33,234 nucleotides of DNA from an uncultured Lachnospiraceae bacterium (GCA_945868485.1 CAMBLS010000006.1:1-33234); one strand, 5' to 3'. Positions 1-8,484 are shown, counted from the stretch's first letter. A program made the numbers and translations. The notes: generated from the letters alone by a model not told the origin.

Positions 1-17
1 CTCTCTTAGATAACGCA

Positions 18-70
18 AAATCCCTTGGAATTCCAAGGGATTTCGTATTTGTCGTGATTATTCCCACTCG
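18..70. repeat. attL: left copy of 53-bp terminal direct repeat
   Basis: This 53-bp segment is identical to 33115-33167. It opens with a 26-bp perfect palindrome (18-43), which is the guaA terminator stem, and ends with the reverse complement of the last guaA codons. Bases 1-17 would be the chromosome downstream of guaA and the element begins to the right. Duplication of a gene 3' end is the usual signature of tyrosine-integrase insertion. The exact crossover inside the 53 bp cannot be placed by eye. Confidence 0.93.
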
Positions 71-166
71 TTGAGCTGATTTTGGCTTCTCCTACATATC
101 GTGGTTTCAAAAAGCATCATATACCTCATCTGCTCAAATTATCTGTATTATTTACTTTTTTGAAGT

Positions 167-188
167 AAAAGTTGGTCAAAAGTTGGTC
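167..188 (+). repeat. Tandem 11-bp arm-type integrase repeats, left end
   Basis: Two back-to-back copies of AAAAGTTGGTC (167-177, 178-188). The same doublet, in the same orientation with one mismatch, occurs at 33072-33093 inside the other end. Paired direct repeats near both ends are typical of sites bound by the N-terminal arm-binding domain of lambda/Tn916-type integrases. Their use by the 7113-8183 integrase is inferred from its N-terminal domain. Confidence 0.72.
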
Positions 189-241
189 ACCGTTCTATTG
201 CTCAATGCTAGTCATATTTTGTACTTCTTTTTGACACAATT

Positions 242-270
242 ATTATACCACTTGAAGAAATACCGAGCAA
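242..270 (-). promoter_or_regulatory. Outward-facing promoter near attL
   Basis: On the minus strand, TTGCTC (265-270) is followed after 17 bases by TATAAT (242-247). It points away from the element genes toward attL. In the integrated state it would read into the chromosome; in an excised circle it would cross the joined att site toward the right end. Prediction from consensus only. Confidence 0.45.
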
Positions 271-697
271 GTTTAATTGCTTGAAATATCAAGGTTTCAG
301 GGTTCCGCTTGCATTTATTTTACGTTAATGCATGTTTATCAAAAAAGTCTGTAAATGTGATATTATAGCCATATTGTAATTTCTATTTTGGGTGATACAA
401 GATTGAAGCTCTAATATTGTTTAATGTTGTGTTTTCTTTAACCTGCAAGTTATCATTTGTCTGTGCATCAGTCTGTTCCAAAATAATCCTAAAGGCTGCT
501 TTTTATAGTACATATGCATTTTCACAATTGCTATAATTCTCTGTTCTTTCAATATAACTACAATTTTCTATTTTTATGTACAATAAAAAACCTTTCTACC
601 GTTATATAGTTGATTTTCTATTACAGCTTTTTTGACTTTTTAACGCAATGTTCTACGTTATTTTTTACAGCTTTTCCTCCAAGGGCTTCTTAAATTT

Positions 698-2290
698 CTA
701 TTCTAATTTCTTGTCGTTCAAAACTACGTCTACATATCCTTTCACTCCATGTGGACATTTGATCGTTATTTCTTCTCCCGGTGCTAAAGATAATGTACCC
801 GTTATTCCTACAAACTCTCTTGTTCGCTTTGGTGCGTATGTAAGCACAATTCTATCATTGCCCTCCTTCAACTCTTTAGGTTGCTTTATCGCTCGATCCT
901 CTTGTAATATCTTCAGGATGTAATAAAGTCTATACTCAGCTTCAGGCGACGTGAAAGCCGTGTAAGAACTACTAGTTGTGTCAAGTCCAAATGATTTTCC
1001 TAAAAGGAAGTTGGCGGTTCCCGGATCCTCTCTCAGCCTGCAATTGTCCAAAATATGACGGCAATATGTATTGTATAGTATCTTCCTGGCTGCTGCAAAG
1101 CTCCTGTCTTCGTTTCGCATTGCATCAAGGGTTCGAAAGCTTATTCCTGCAAGGTTTATTAAACGCGTAGCCTCCTGCACTAAATATTGGGCTCTATAGG
1201 GAGATTGTTTACTCCTCATGTTCCTTATCACATAGCAATCTTTTATTTTATCATCTCCAACCTCCTCTAAAACATTAAGATAATGTTTCCGCAGCATAAC
1301 AGCAACACGAGGGACTGCGGGTCTGCTATAGTTTTTTGTGGCATTTGCACCAATATCTTTAAATAATCGAACCACGGCGAAGTCTTCCTCCTTGTGAAAA
1401 ACGATGTCACTCCATTTTAAGGTAACGATGTGCTTCGGTTCAAATCCACTGAGCATCAGCCCAACACCAACATTTACATCAGTAAGAGGCGTATTTAGCA
1501 ATTTATACAATTTCTCAACCATGTATGCCTCTAGTTCCACAACCCTCATAGCTTTAGCCTTGTTGGCAGCACCTGTAGCGCGCCTTTTTACCGGTGCTTC
1601 CACTGGGTTTTTCCCTGCGCACACTCCATGTTCTATGCAATATTGCCAAAACACTCTCAACTCTTTTTTTTCATTGTCTCCAATGTTTAGTTCTGTACAC
1701 CATCTGTTTATTTCGCCTTTCGAATAATCACTCATCGGTTTTGCAGGAAGTTTTGCACAGCAATTCCTAATTCGTTTAACATACTTTTCCCGTTCTTTTT
1801 CTGATGCCCTATTATGCTTCAGCGAAACGCATGCTGTAGCTTTAAGCTGCGCCGCTGTGTTCGGCGATATAGTATCAGGTCTGGCACATTGAGCTACCTG
1901 CGTCTGAATTAACTCTGCATTTTCTAAATACAGTCTCTCCGCAGCCTTTGCAACACATCTTTTTATTTCCGCTTCTGTTTCCAGTGTGCAATAAAAATCT
2001 GTCTCAACATTAAGTCGTCTGCTTGAATCGCTTCTTTGGCTTTCTGGGAGTTTATTTAATATTTCTTTTTTCACAATTCCTCTCTTTTTTAGTGTTGACC
2101 CTGTTCCTGAAATTGCACGTACTTTGCCTCGAATAGGATACCTACCGCTTTTTTGTCTATTTGCACTAAACTCAAAAATTGCTGACTGCAAGACATAACG
2201 CCCGGTTACTTTAGCTAGTGTTCCATCTTTTGTTTCGACTTTAAATACGCTTCCTGGATTATCCCAACCATTTTCTTCAGTCTTCTTCAT
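698..2290 (-). CDS. Diverged tyrosine-recombinase-like protein, second of a pair
   Basis: A 530-residue protein whose C-terminal half follows the tyrosine recombinase layout: an SGFEPKHIVTLKW segment at 281-293 where TGxRxxEhxxLxW is expected, a K/R-rich strand at 319-328, and LLGKSFGLDTTSSSYTAF at 429-446 matching LGHxxxxTTxxYxx. The pocket is eroded: box I Arg is absent near 284-285, the HxxR of box II appears as KILY (403-406), and the LGH histidine is Lys432, while a nucleophile-like Tyr443 is kept. About 85 further residues follow and look beta-rich. The start overlaps the end of the upstream recombinase gene by 14 bases, so the two are co-translated. It may be a non-catalytic or trans-acting partner; no specific family name is certain. 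Confidence 0.68.
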   Translation of the reverse strand: MKKTEENGWDNPGSVFKVETKDGTLAKVTGRYVLQSAIFEFSANRQKSGRYPIRGKVRAISGTGSTLKKRGIVKKEILNKLPESQRSDSSRRLNVETDFYCTLETEAEIKRCVAKAAERLYLENAELIQTQVAQCARPDTISPNTAAQLKATACVSLKHNRASEKEREKYVKRIRNCCAKLPAKPMSDYSKGEINRWCTELNIGDNEKKELRVFWQYCIEHGVCAGKNPVEAPVKRRATGAANKAKAMRVVELEAYMVEKLYKLLNTPLTDVNVGVGLMLSGFEPKHIVTLKWSDIVFHKEEDFAVVRLFKDIGANATKNYSRPAVPRVAVMLRKHYLNVLEEVGDDKIKDCYVIRNMRSKQSPYRAQYLVQEATRLINLAGISFRTLDAMRNEDRSFAAARKILYNTYCRHILDNCRLREDPGTANFLLGKSFGLDTTSSSYTAFTSPEAEYRLYYILKILQEDRAIKQPKELKEGNDRIVLTYAPKRTREFVGITGTLSLAPGEEITIKCPHGVKGYVDVVLNDKKLE

Positions 2291-3902
2291 ATTCGCCCTC
2301 CAAATCTTTATCTTTTTCGTCTTGCAATTTTCCTACTATGTACGCGTACATTCTTCTGCCTCCATTTGTAATACTCCTGTCCACAAATTTAGGGGCCCCA
2401 TCTCTAGGTATGTCCAGCATTATCACTTCACCAGCCTCCGTTGCAAGAGCATCGATCTTTACAAGAATACATTGTTCCGAAGTATTGCAAAGTCTCACTT
2501 CATCAAAAGGCACAATTTCTATGCTTTTCCCCTGCGACAGCGATATGGGTCTATGTTTAGGGCTTATACTGCTTTCTGGATACATATCATAGCGAGAGTT
2601 TTTTTGCGCAAGCATTTTAAAACTCTCCTCTGCAAGCGGGTTGTCCTTTTCAAATCTTTTCTTCAAATTTCTATGTCCTAGACAATAATCCAGTTCATCT
2701 TGGGTATAGCCACAGTAATTACGCCATATTGATGCTCTGTTTCTCCTACATATATGTGCCGCTATATCTCTAATAGGTTTACCGTCTGCGTTGTATTCAG
2801 GGTTAGTCTCCATATCAGCATAAGCCTCACGAAGATAGTCATCAGTACATCCTGCCTCCCTCAACTTTGTTCTTATCCAAGCAGACAGATCTGTATCGAT
2901 TAGCGGAGTATCTTCCGTTAACTTTTCATGCCCTATTACATCGTTACACTTGCGTACCATAACTGTTCCCCATTCATCCAAAACAACACATCTGTACGAA
3001 TCTTTTGATTTTAGTCGATCTATCCTCTTTCCTTTCTCTTCTTGAGATAGTATCTTTACTACCATGTATTCTCCATAATCAATATGCCATCCCGACCATG
3101 TTGCTGCCGCCTCTCCCGACCGTGCTCCTGCAGAGTCCATTAATATTGCTGCCCTTGCCATGTATGGCTCTTCGGCAATGGCCGCTTCTACAAGTTCTCT
3201 AAATTTTTTATGTATTATGAAAGGAAGTCTTTTAAGCTGCTCTGTTTTCTTTCTCCGCCTCTGTACATCACATCTCAGATCAATGGGAGGTAGGCTAGGT
3301 TCGTGGTATCTCATCTCTGAGTAAATTCGATCAGCATCATTCATGTGACTCACCGCAATAACTCGAGCTTCATCAATATCATCTTTCCTTTCCATCCTTT
3401 TCAAGGCAATTTGGGCTAATTCCTTTATGAGATCCTCTTTTTCTACTACGGTAAAGTCAGACTCAACTTCGCATTCCTGTATCTTAGGCAAAATATTACG
3501 ATAAAAATAAACCACATAAGCTTTTTGCGTAGATCGAGCCCACGGGTAGATATTATGAGCATTATCTCTTCTTTTATCATCGATATCTGGCCCAAAAAGT
3601 TCAAGAAAAACCTTGACCATCAAGCTTTCAAATGAAAGCGTGTTTTTCCCGTTAGAAGACATGGCTTTATTTCTCTGAGAAAATTCAATTTTTTCCGTAA
3701 TTTTGTTTACGACCACATTTTGTGCAAATTCAATATCCTCTTTGGTTTTTGCATTGTGGCGAATTGGTTGTATTCCATCAACACGTATTCCATCAATGGC
3801 ATGGATAGCTGTACCTATTACAGTGATATTGTTATCTTTATTAGGCCAAGTAAGATGCACTCTTATACCTTCCAACCGCGTATCAACATCTTTTTTAGGC
3901 AT
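2277..3902 (-). CDS. Diverged tyrosine-recombinase-like protein, first of a pair
   Basis: A 541-residue protein with a recognisable tyrosine recombinase catalytic domain: AGARSGEAAATW at 258-269 (box I Arg261), LKSKDSYRCVVL at 297-308 (strand lysine), HICR at 383-386 (box II) and LGHR at 408-411. Where the nucleophilic Tyr should lie, 7-9 residues after His410, the sequence reads RFEKD with Phe417; the next tyrosines are Tyr438 and Tyr441. An all-helical core-binding-like region precedes the domain and roughly 90 residues follow it. The ATG is preceded by CGGAGG at good spacing. It is the first gene of a two-gene unit beside attL. Either it acts with its partner, or a downstream Tyr serves. 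Confidence 0.75.
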   Translation of the reverse strand: MPKKDVDTRLEGIRVHLTWPNKDNNITVIGTAIHAIDGIRVDGIQPIRHNAKTKEDIEFAQNVVVNKITEKIEFSQRNKAMSSNGKNTLSFESLMVKVFLELFGPDIDDKRRDNAHNIYPWARSTQKAYVVYFYRNILPKIQECEVESDFTVVEKEDLIKELAQIALKRMERKDDIDEARVIAVSHMNDADRIYSEMRYHEPSLPPIDLRCDVQRRRKKTEQLKRLPFIIHKKFRELVEAAIAEEPYMARAAILMDSAGARSGEAAATWSGWHIDYGEYMVVKILSQEEKGKRIDRLKSKDSYRCVVLDEWGTVMVRKCNDVIGHEKLTEDTPLIDTDLSAWIRTKLREAGCTDDYLREAYADMETNPEYNADGKPIRDIAAHICRRNRASIWRNYCGYTQDELDYCLGHRNLKKRFEKDNPLAEESFKMLAQKNSRYDMYPESSISPKHRPISLSQGKSIEIVPFDEVRLCNTSEQCILVKIDALATEAGEVIMLDIPRDGAPKFVDRSITNGGRRMYAYIVGKLQDEKDKDLEGEYEED

Positions 3903-4109
3903 ATTGTTACCTCCGTTTTCTTTTCATTTTGTCAAGTTAAGTGCATCGCGATTGCATCTAAACTGTAAACTTACTGGATCCGGTTATATTGTTGAACGCA
4001 TAATATCATTTTTAGCCTTGCAAGTCATCCGAAAATATGATTTGAAATTTATGATTTTGTGAAATGTCAATATCATAAATTGGATTATCTTTCGCTTCAT
4101 CCTTTTTCA

Positions 4110-4138
4110 TTGGTTTTCTTATAATTATGTGATATAAT
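4110..4138 (+). promoter_or_regulatory. Promoter of the DUF6076-like gene
   Basis: TTGGTT (4110-4115), a 17-base spacer and TATAAT (4133-4138) lie 27 bases before the plus-strand start codon. They occupy the divergent intergenic region that also serves the recombinase pair. Confidence 0.65.
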
Positions 4139-4165
4139 ATATTTACGATACGAAAGGAAACAAAA

Positions 4166-5446
4166 ATGAATGGAATTACAAATCTAGAGTTTTTATGCAA
4201 ATCAGAAAACGAATATATCAACTATGGCGATTTCCAACTACCCATACCCGTTGGATGCATAACTCAAAGTATAGCATTACTTCCCGAACATGTATTAACA
4301 CATATCAAGGGAAATATGCTTCTTATGAAATGTTCAATTATGGAAGCTCCCAAATTGAACCTAGAAACTCAGCATTTTTATAAAAAATACAACCAATGCC
4401 TTGGCATCGTGGATCAATTTTTTGAATCAATTTCTCTAGAAATTAAATCATTGGACAATACAGTTTATGCAAATTTGCTGTTTATTTTCCCTCTTGCTAG
4501 ATCCATGATGGAACTTCACACTCATTATCATTTCCCGTTTTCCTTTGAAAGACTTCCTAAGTGGCGGCGCCAAGAATATTCAAATTATAAAGATTTACTA
4601 AAAGCCTCATTTAAATATTCTATTGAGGAAATTAAGTCGGACCCTTTTGGTACATTAAAAGACTGCTTTTTTACATCTGAAAAGAAGTTATCCCGCAACG
4701 AAGAAATCTTTCAAAACTTAGAGCTCTTTTACAATAGAATAGTCTGCCCACAAGCTTATGCTCTTGTTAGCTATAATAAAATGGAAGGATGTTTTAACGC
4801 AATCATACAATACATAGATCATATAGTCGAAACATGTGATGAAATACTTTTTTTGCAGAAAGCTGCTGCCATGTATATCCATACGAATGCAGATATATTA
4901 GAGCTATCAAAAGAATATAACTGGGACCAAGGTGAAATATTACTCTCCCAAAACTATAATGTTCCTTCAGTTAAATACCTTTTTCTATCTGAAATTAAGC
5001 ACCTTAAAGAGAACAACTACTCTTTCAAAAAATGCGATCTTTGCGGAAAAACTTTTGTAACAAATCTAGCAAATGCAAAATACTGTACGTCTCCAAACCG
5101 TGATCACAATTATAAAACATGTGCGGAGGTTGCTGAAGTATTAAGTAAAAAGGCAGTTGACCCTATTTATAAACATTTCGATAAAAAACGTCGAGAATAT
5201 AGAAATTGGATGAACAACCAACGAAAGCAATATCCAGATCTATTTAACTCAAATTATGCAAATGCTATTTTTGATGAAATGGACCATATCTATCAAAAGT
5301 GGGCAACAGCGATAAGTTCTGTCGTTTTTGACTATCAATTTGAAAAAATAGACTATGATTCTGCACTTGAACAAATAAAACTTCCTGGCATCGAGGACCG
5401 TTCTCCTCTTCTTGCCAAACTCAAGTACGATTTTAAACATCAATAA
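4166..5446 (+). CDS. Zinc-finger-ended hypothetical protein, DUF6076-like
   Basis: A 426-residue soluble protein of unknown function. Residues 1-280 are mostly helical with no motif I recognise. The C-terminal part has a probable zinc site: CDLCGKTF near residue 290, then AKYC about 15 residues later and a further Cys in the KTCAEVAE segment, followed by a basic helical tail. This arrangement matches what I recall of DUF6076, found in Clostridia, often on mobile elements. The start has an AAGGAAAC ribosome binding site and a consensus promoter. It is the only plus-strand gene in the left 8 kb and ends at a bidirectional terminator, so it is a single-gene unit. Family assignment is from memory. 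Confidence 0.6.
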   Translation: MNGITNLEFLCKSENEYINYGDFQLPIPVGCITQSIALLPEHVLTHIKGNMLLMKCSIMEAPKLNLETQHFYKKYNQCLGIVDQFFESISLEIKSLDNTVYANLLFIFPLARSMMELHTHYHFPFSFERLPKWRRQEYSNYKDLLKASFKYSIEEIKSDPFGTLKDCFFTSEKKLSRNEEIFQNLELFYNRIVCPQAYALVSYNKMEGCFNAIIQYIDHIVETCDEILFLQKAAAMYIHTNADILELSKEYNWDQGEILLSQNYNVPSVKYLFLSEIKHLKENNYSFKKCDLCGKTFVTNLANAKYCTSPNRDHNYKTCAEVAEVLSKKAVDPIYKHFDKKRREYRNWMNNQRKQYPDLFNSNYANAIFDEMDHIYQKWATAISSVVFDYQFEKIDYDSALEQIKLPGIEDRSPLLAKLKYDFKHQ

Positions 5447-5460
5447 AGACCTCTCCCTAC

Positions 5461-5497
5461 ATAACAAAAAAGCTCTTCCCAGAGCCTTTTTTGTTAT
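5461..5497. terminator. Bidirectional terminator between convergent genes
   Basis: An inverted repeat with GCTCT/AGAGC at its core and A-rich/T-rich flanks (ATAACAAAAAA ... TTTTTTGTTAT) gives a hairpin with a U-run on both strands. It separates the plus-strand gene ending at 5446 from the minus-strand gene ending at 5508. Confidence 0.88.
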
Positions 5498-5507
5498 CAG
5501 CATATCG

Positions 5508-6509
5508 TCAACATGCCTGTTCCGCTTTGACAATGTCATATGGTTTATATACCGTTTTCCCGTTTAGAGCATAAATATTATCTGACAAAGAGCCTTCTTG
5601 CATTTTTTTATACGCTTCATCAAATATGTACAGTTTGCTATCCACCATATCAATAGCATGGAGAACCAGAGCCTCCGGAATTGCCGGCTGGGTTATTGCT
5701 CCATATTCCGGCAGACCATGGTGTGATGCTATCATATGCTCAAGCATTCTAATTCTTTCCATGTTAAAGCCATCTTTGGCTTTCTCCTCTATCATCATTA
5801 TCCCGATAACTGCATGTCCAAGCAGTCTTCCATCCATAGTATACTCAGCACATCCTATAGCCGAAGTTTTCATTTCTTTTATCTTGCCTATATCGTGTAG
5901 TGCTGCTCCACAAATCAGCAGTTCCATATCGAGTTCAGGATATATATCTGCGAATTTTTGCGCCTGTTTAACCATAGTTAATGTATGATACAATAATCCG
6001 CCAATAACGTTATGATGTATCGTCTTAGCTGCAGAAGCCCTGATAAATGAATCTTTATTTTCTTTAAGCAGCGTTAGAGTTAATTCAGTAATCGATTTGT
6101 AAAGGTAATTTATTAAGCATTCGGTATTACTGCTTTCTACTATTTTTAATAGTTCGGAAAATGCTTCTTCCAAGTCTATCGGAGCCTTCATGGCAAAATC
6201 ATCCACAGCTAATAACGAGCCTAAATATTTAACAGCATAGTTAACATTGTAGCTTTTACTGCCATTGTACATTGATATACTGATGCGCAGCCTGACGACC
6301 TTTTCAGGTTCAATGCCATTTCTTTTGAGTTCAGCAATGCTGCAGTTAAACTGTCTTGCTATTATTGTTGATTCACCATCACATATTGTCATTTCAACAT
6401 AATTGGATGCATTCTTGGCGACCCTTTCATTCATCCCAAGCAAAAGTACATATGTCTCATACGTATGGCCTGATTCCATATCCTTAAATTTCATTATTTT
6501 GTCGTACAT
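5508..6509 (-). CDS. yhaM: YhaM-like 3'-5' exoribonuclease (OB + HD domains)
   Basis: A 333-residue protein of the length and layout of YhaM (about 314 aa in Bacillus): an N-terminal OB-fold nucleic-acid-binding region (about 1-95), then an HD phosphohydrolase domain. Metal-site residues are visible: His175 in GGLLYHT, the doublet His205-Asp206 in AALHDIGKI, His232 in LLGHAV, and the HMIASHHG cluster at 258-265. YhaM is a cytoplasmic 3'-5' exonuclease of RNA and DNA. The gene is last in the xis-int-RHH-RHH operon and its start overlaps the previous gene by 26 bases, which ties it to the mobility functions. A chromosomal-type nuclease in this position is unusual; its role here is unknown. Confidence 0.85.
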   Translation of the reverse strand: MYDKIMKFKDMESGHTYETYVLLLGMNERVAKNASNYVEMTICDGESTIIARQFNCSIAELKRNGIEPEKVVRLRISISMYNGSKSYNVNYAVKYLGSLLAVDDFAMKAPIDLEEAFSELLKIVESSNTECLINYLYKSITELTLTLLKENKDSFIRASAAKTIHHNVIGGLLYHTLTMVKQAQKFADIYPELDMELLICGAALHDIGKIKEMKTSAIGCAEYTMDGRLLGHAVIGIMMIEEKAKDGFNMERIRMLEHMIASHHGLPEYGAITQPAIPEALVLHAIDMVDSKLYIFDEAYKKMQEGSLSDNIYALNGKTVYKPYDIVKAEQAC

Positions 6510-6831
6510 CTTCGCCCTCTCCTTTCATATCATTCATCATCAGGGATATTACCGAAATAATTTCCTTCGTCTCCATTGTCGGTTCATTCCCGAGCTCCAA
6601 TTGTTCAATGAGCTGGCAGTTTACTTTCTTGAGCATTTCACGAATATGTTTTTGAACTTTTATATTTGGAATTGCTACTACTTCCTCATCTAGCAATCTC
6701 CTGATAATATAATCCTGTTTACTCATACCGGATAAATAAACAAGACTATTTATGCGTTCTTTTTCCACATTAGATTGCGTGAAAACGAGAGTTTTGCAGC
6801 GGTACCGATTATAGTTTTCTTTCTTGGTCAT
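6484..6831 (-). CDS. Small RHH/MobC-like protein
   Basis: A 115-residue protein with an RHH-type start: a basic strand (RYRCKTLVFTQSNVEKERINSL), then the turn-and-helix pattern SGMSKQDYIIRRLLDEE. A helical C-terminal half follows. The pattern resembles MobC-type relaxosome accessory proteins, which are common downstream of integrases on mobilizable elements. The start lies one base after the stop of the preceding gene and the end overlaps yhaM, so it is tightly operonic. No relaxase is present, so a mobilization role would need help in trans; autoregulation is the alternative. Confidence 0.6.
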   Translation of the reverse strand: MTKKENYNRYRCKTLVFTQSNVEKERINSLVYLSGMSKQDYIIRRLLDEEVVAIPNIKVQKHIREMLKKVNCQLIEQLELGNEPTMETKEIISVISLMMNDMKGEGEDVRQNNEI

Positions 6832-6832
6832 T

Positions 6833-7111
6833 TTAGTCTATCTCTTCTCCCCTACCCTTTTCTGTTAAAAGCAACAGATTGTTCATAACTTCATCATAAT
6901 ATGGTTTCAATGTCAAATATGCTTTCCTATTTTTCATGCAGCGAATTTGAGAATTATCTAATTTATTACGAATAAATTCTCTCTTGTTCTTCCCCTCCAT
7001 ATTTATGAGTTCCATAACCTTGTTGTATTGACATTCTGAAACCCTGACTCCAATAATAATATCTCGCCAGTTGCCGTGAATGTCTTTTGATTTCTCTGTC
7101 ATGCTTGTCAT
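6833..7111 (-). CDS. Small RHH-like protein downstream of integrase
   Basis: A 92-residue protein with an RHH-like pattern, IIIGVRVSECQYNKVMELINMEGKNKREFIRNKL, related in plan to the next gene. It starts one base after the integrase stop and uses the GAGG within the integrase terminus as its ribosome binding site; an ATG three codons further in is possible. Tandem small RHH-like genes after int suggest a relaxosome accessory or a regulator of the excision operon. Confidence 0.55.
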   Translation of the reverse strand: MTSMTEKSKDIHGNWRDIIIGVRVSECQYNKVMELINMEGKNKREFIRNKLDNSQIRCMKNRKAYLTLKPYYDEVMNNLLLLTEKGRGEEID

Positions 7112-7112
7112 C

Positions 7113-8183
7113 CTACCTCAATTCATTAAGTTTCTCAGACATCTGTTTTTGAACATCGGGAAACAAATGTGCATATCGATATGTTATTTCGATGCTTTCA
7201 TGGCCTAAACGATTTGCTATGGCAACCGCACTATATCCCATATCAATTAAAAGCGAAACATGGCTATGGCGTAGATCATGAACCCTTATATGTTTAAGTC
7301 CCACTCGTTCTGCTCCTTTTGTCAAATGTTTTGAAAGATACCCCTTATTTACTGGGAAAAGGCGTTCCTTTTCTTTTGGAGAATATATCATCTTGCAGTA
7401 TTCCTTTAACTCATCCCTCAAAAACTCCGGAATGGAAATTACTCTGTTGCTTTTATATGTCTTCGGGCTGGTAATAACATCTTTTCCTTTAATTCTGTGG
7501 AAAGTTTTCGAAATACTGATTGTCATTTTTTCAAAATCAATATCCGAAAGATTAAGCGCCAATAATTCTCCTTCTCTCATTCCGGTCCAGTAAAGGGTTT
7601 CAAAGCAGTAATAGGCAATAGGCTCGTCCATTATCTCCTCGGCAAAGGAAAGATACTCTTCCTTCGTCCAAAAGTTTAGTTCGATTTCCTTTTCCGACCC
7701 CATATTTCCAACCTTGGCTGCAGGATTCTCTTTAAATCCGAAGAATCTCACACCATAATTCATAATAGCACTTAACTGATTATGCAACGTCTTAAGGTAT
7801 GATTTAGAAAAATGCTTTCCTGTCTTTGGGTCAACAAACCTGAGCATCTCGTTTTGCCATCTTATCACATCCGTTGTAGTAATCTCGGTTACTATTTTCT
7901 TTGCAAAATACGGCATAATTCTATTGTTTATAATATTATCCTTCGTAATTGTAGTACTCTGCTTAATCCGAGGATACATATCCTCTTTGTATCGGTTTAC
8001 AAAATCCTCAAAAGTAACATTGACATCATCAGCTTTTTCAAGTTTAAAATTGTTTTCCCATTCAACTGCTTCACGTTTGGTCGGAAAACCTCTTTTACAT
8101 ATGTATTTTGTTTCACCCATCCAGTTCTTGTATTTAAATTTCACTGTCCAGGTTTTCTTATTTTCATCCTTATATGCAGGCAT
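7113..8183 (-). CDS. int: Tyrosine integrase, Tn916/lambda type
   Basis: A 356-residue integrase that should catalyse integration and excision at the guaA site. It has an N-terminal AP2-like arm-binding domain (about 8-50, TWTVKFKYKNWMGETK), a core-binding domain (about 55-150) and a complete catalytic domain: Arg203 in TGMREGE, a lysine around 241-244, His302 and Arg305 in HDLRHSH, His328 in LGHES, and the nucleophile Tyr337 in TYRYAH. Length and motifs are standard, so it should be active. It follows xis by 13 bases. It lies 7 kb from attL, whereas most such int genes abut an att site, which suggests later acquisition or rearrangement of the 0.7-5.4 kb segment. Confidence 0.95.
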   Translation of the reverse strand: MPAYKDENKKTWTVKFKYKNWMGETKYICKRGFPTKREAVEWENNFKLEKADDVNVTFEDFVNRYKEDMYPRIKQSTTITKDNIINNRIMPYFAKKIVTEITTTDVIRWQNEMLRFVDPKTGKHFSKSYLKTLHNQLSAIMNYGVRFFGFKENPAAKVGNMGSEKEIELNFWTKEEYLSFAEEIMDEPIAYYCFETLYWTGMREGELLALNLSDIDFEKMTISISKTFHRIKGKDVITSPKTYKSNRVISIPEFLRDELKEYCKMIYSPKEKERLFPVNKGYLSKHLTKGAERVGLKHIRVHDLRHSHVSLLIDMGYSAVAIANRLGHESIEITYRYAHLFPDVQKQMSEKLNELR

Positions 8184-8196
8184 TTCATCACCCCCC

Positions 8197-8382
8197 CTAC
8201 GATAAACTGCAGCCGTATACTTTTTCCTCGAAGTATGCTCTGCTTACCTTGCCGTGAATAATGATATAACCTCTTGATGATAGTTCATCGTTAAGGCCTC
8301 TGATAATTTTGTAGGCCTTAGAAATTGAGATATTCATATACGCTGCTACATCACTTGCATCTAAGAATCTTTTGTTTTCCAT
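8197..8382 (-). CDS. xis: Excisionase-like HTH protein
   Basis: A 61-residue winged-helix/HTH protein: LDASDVAAYMNISISKAYKIIRGL followed by a basic wing, ending before int. Size, fold and position directly upstream of int fit an excisionase that bends att DNA and steers Int toward excision. A GAGAGGGA ribosome binding site precedes the ATG. Upstream lies a terminator-bearing leader, so its expression probably depends on read-through. Confidence 0.82.
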   Translation of the reverse strand: MENKRFLDASDVAAYMNISISKAYKIIRGLNDELSSRGYIIIHGKVSRAYFEEKVYGCSLS

Positions 8383-8407
8383 TTCAATCCCTCTCTTTCT
8401 TTTTTAG

Positions 8408-8443
8408 AAAACAAAAACCGTGCAGGTGTTGTCCCTACACGGT
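8408..8443 (-). terminator. Leader terminator (attenuator) before xis-int
   Basis: On the minus strand ACCGTGTAGG pairs with CCTGCACGGT (10 bp with one T-G wobble, 7-base loop), followed by TTTTTGTTTT. It lies in the leader between the 8626-8655 promoter and xis, only about 25 bases before the xis start. It would end transcripts before the operon unless prevented. The same stem sequence recurs at 32552-32592. Confidence 0.85.
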
Positions 8444-8484
8444 GAGATTCAAATTCTGCAAATGAATTCTATAGTAAGATATCC

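Larger units (their letters stand above)
71..697. other. Left-end non-coding region
   Basis: About 630 AT-rich bases lie between attL and the first recombinase gene. They hold the tandem arm-type repeats (167-188) and an outward minus-strand promoter (242-270). I see no gene here; open frames are short, T-rich and lack ribosome binding sites. I also see no convincing terminator for the recombinase genes that end at 698. Confidence 0.6.

Noticed and set aside
4012-4221. Minus-strand 69-codon frame in the recombinase/DUF6076 intergenic region
   Set aside because: It starts inside the plus-strand gene, lacks a ribosome binding site and has no family likeness.
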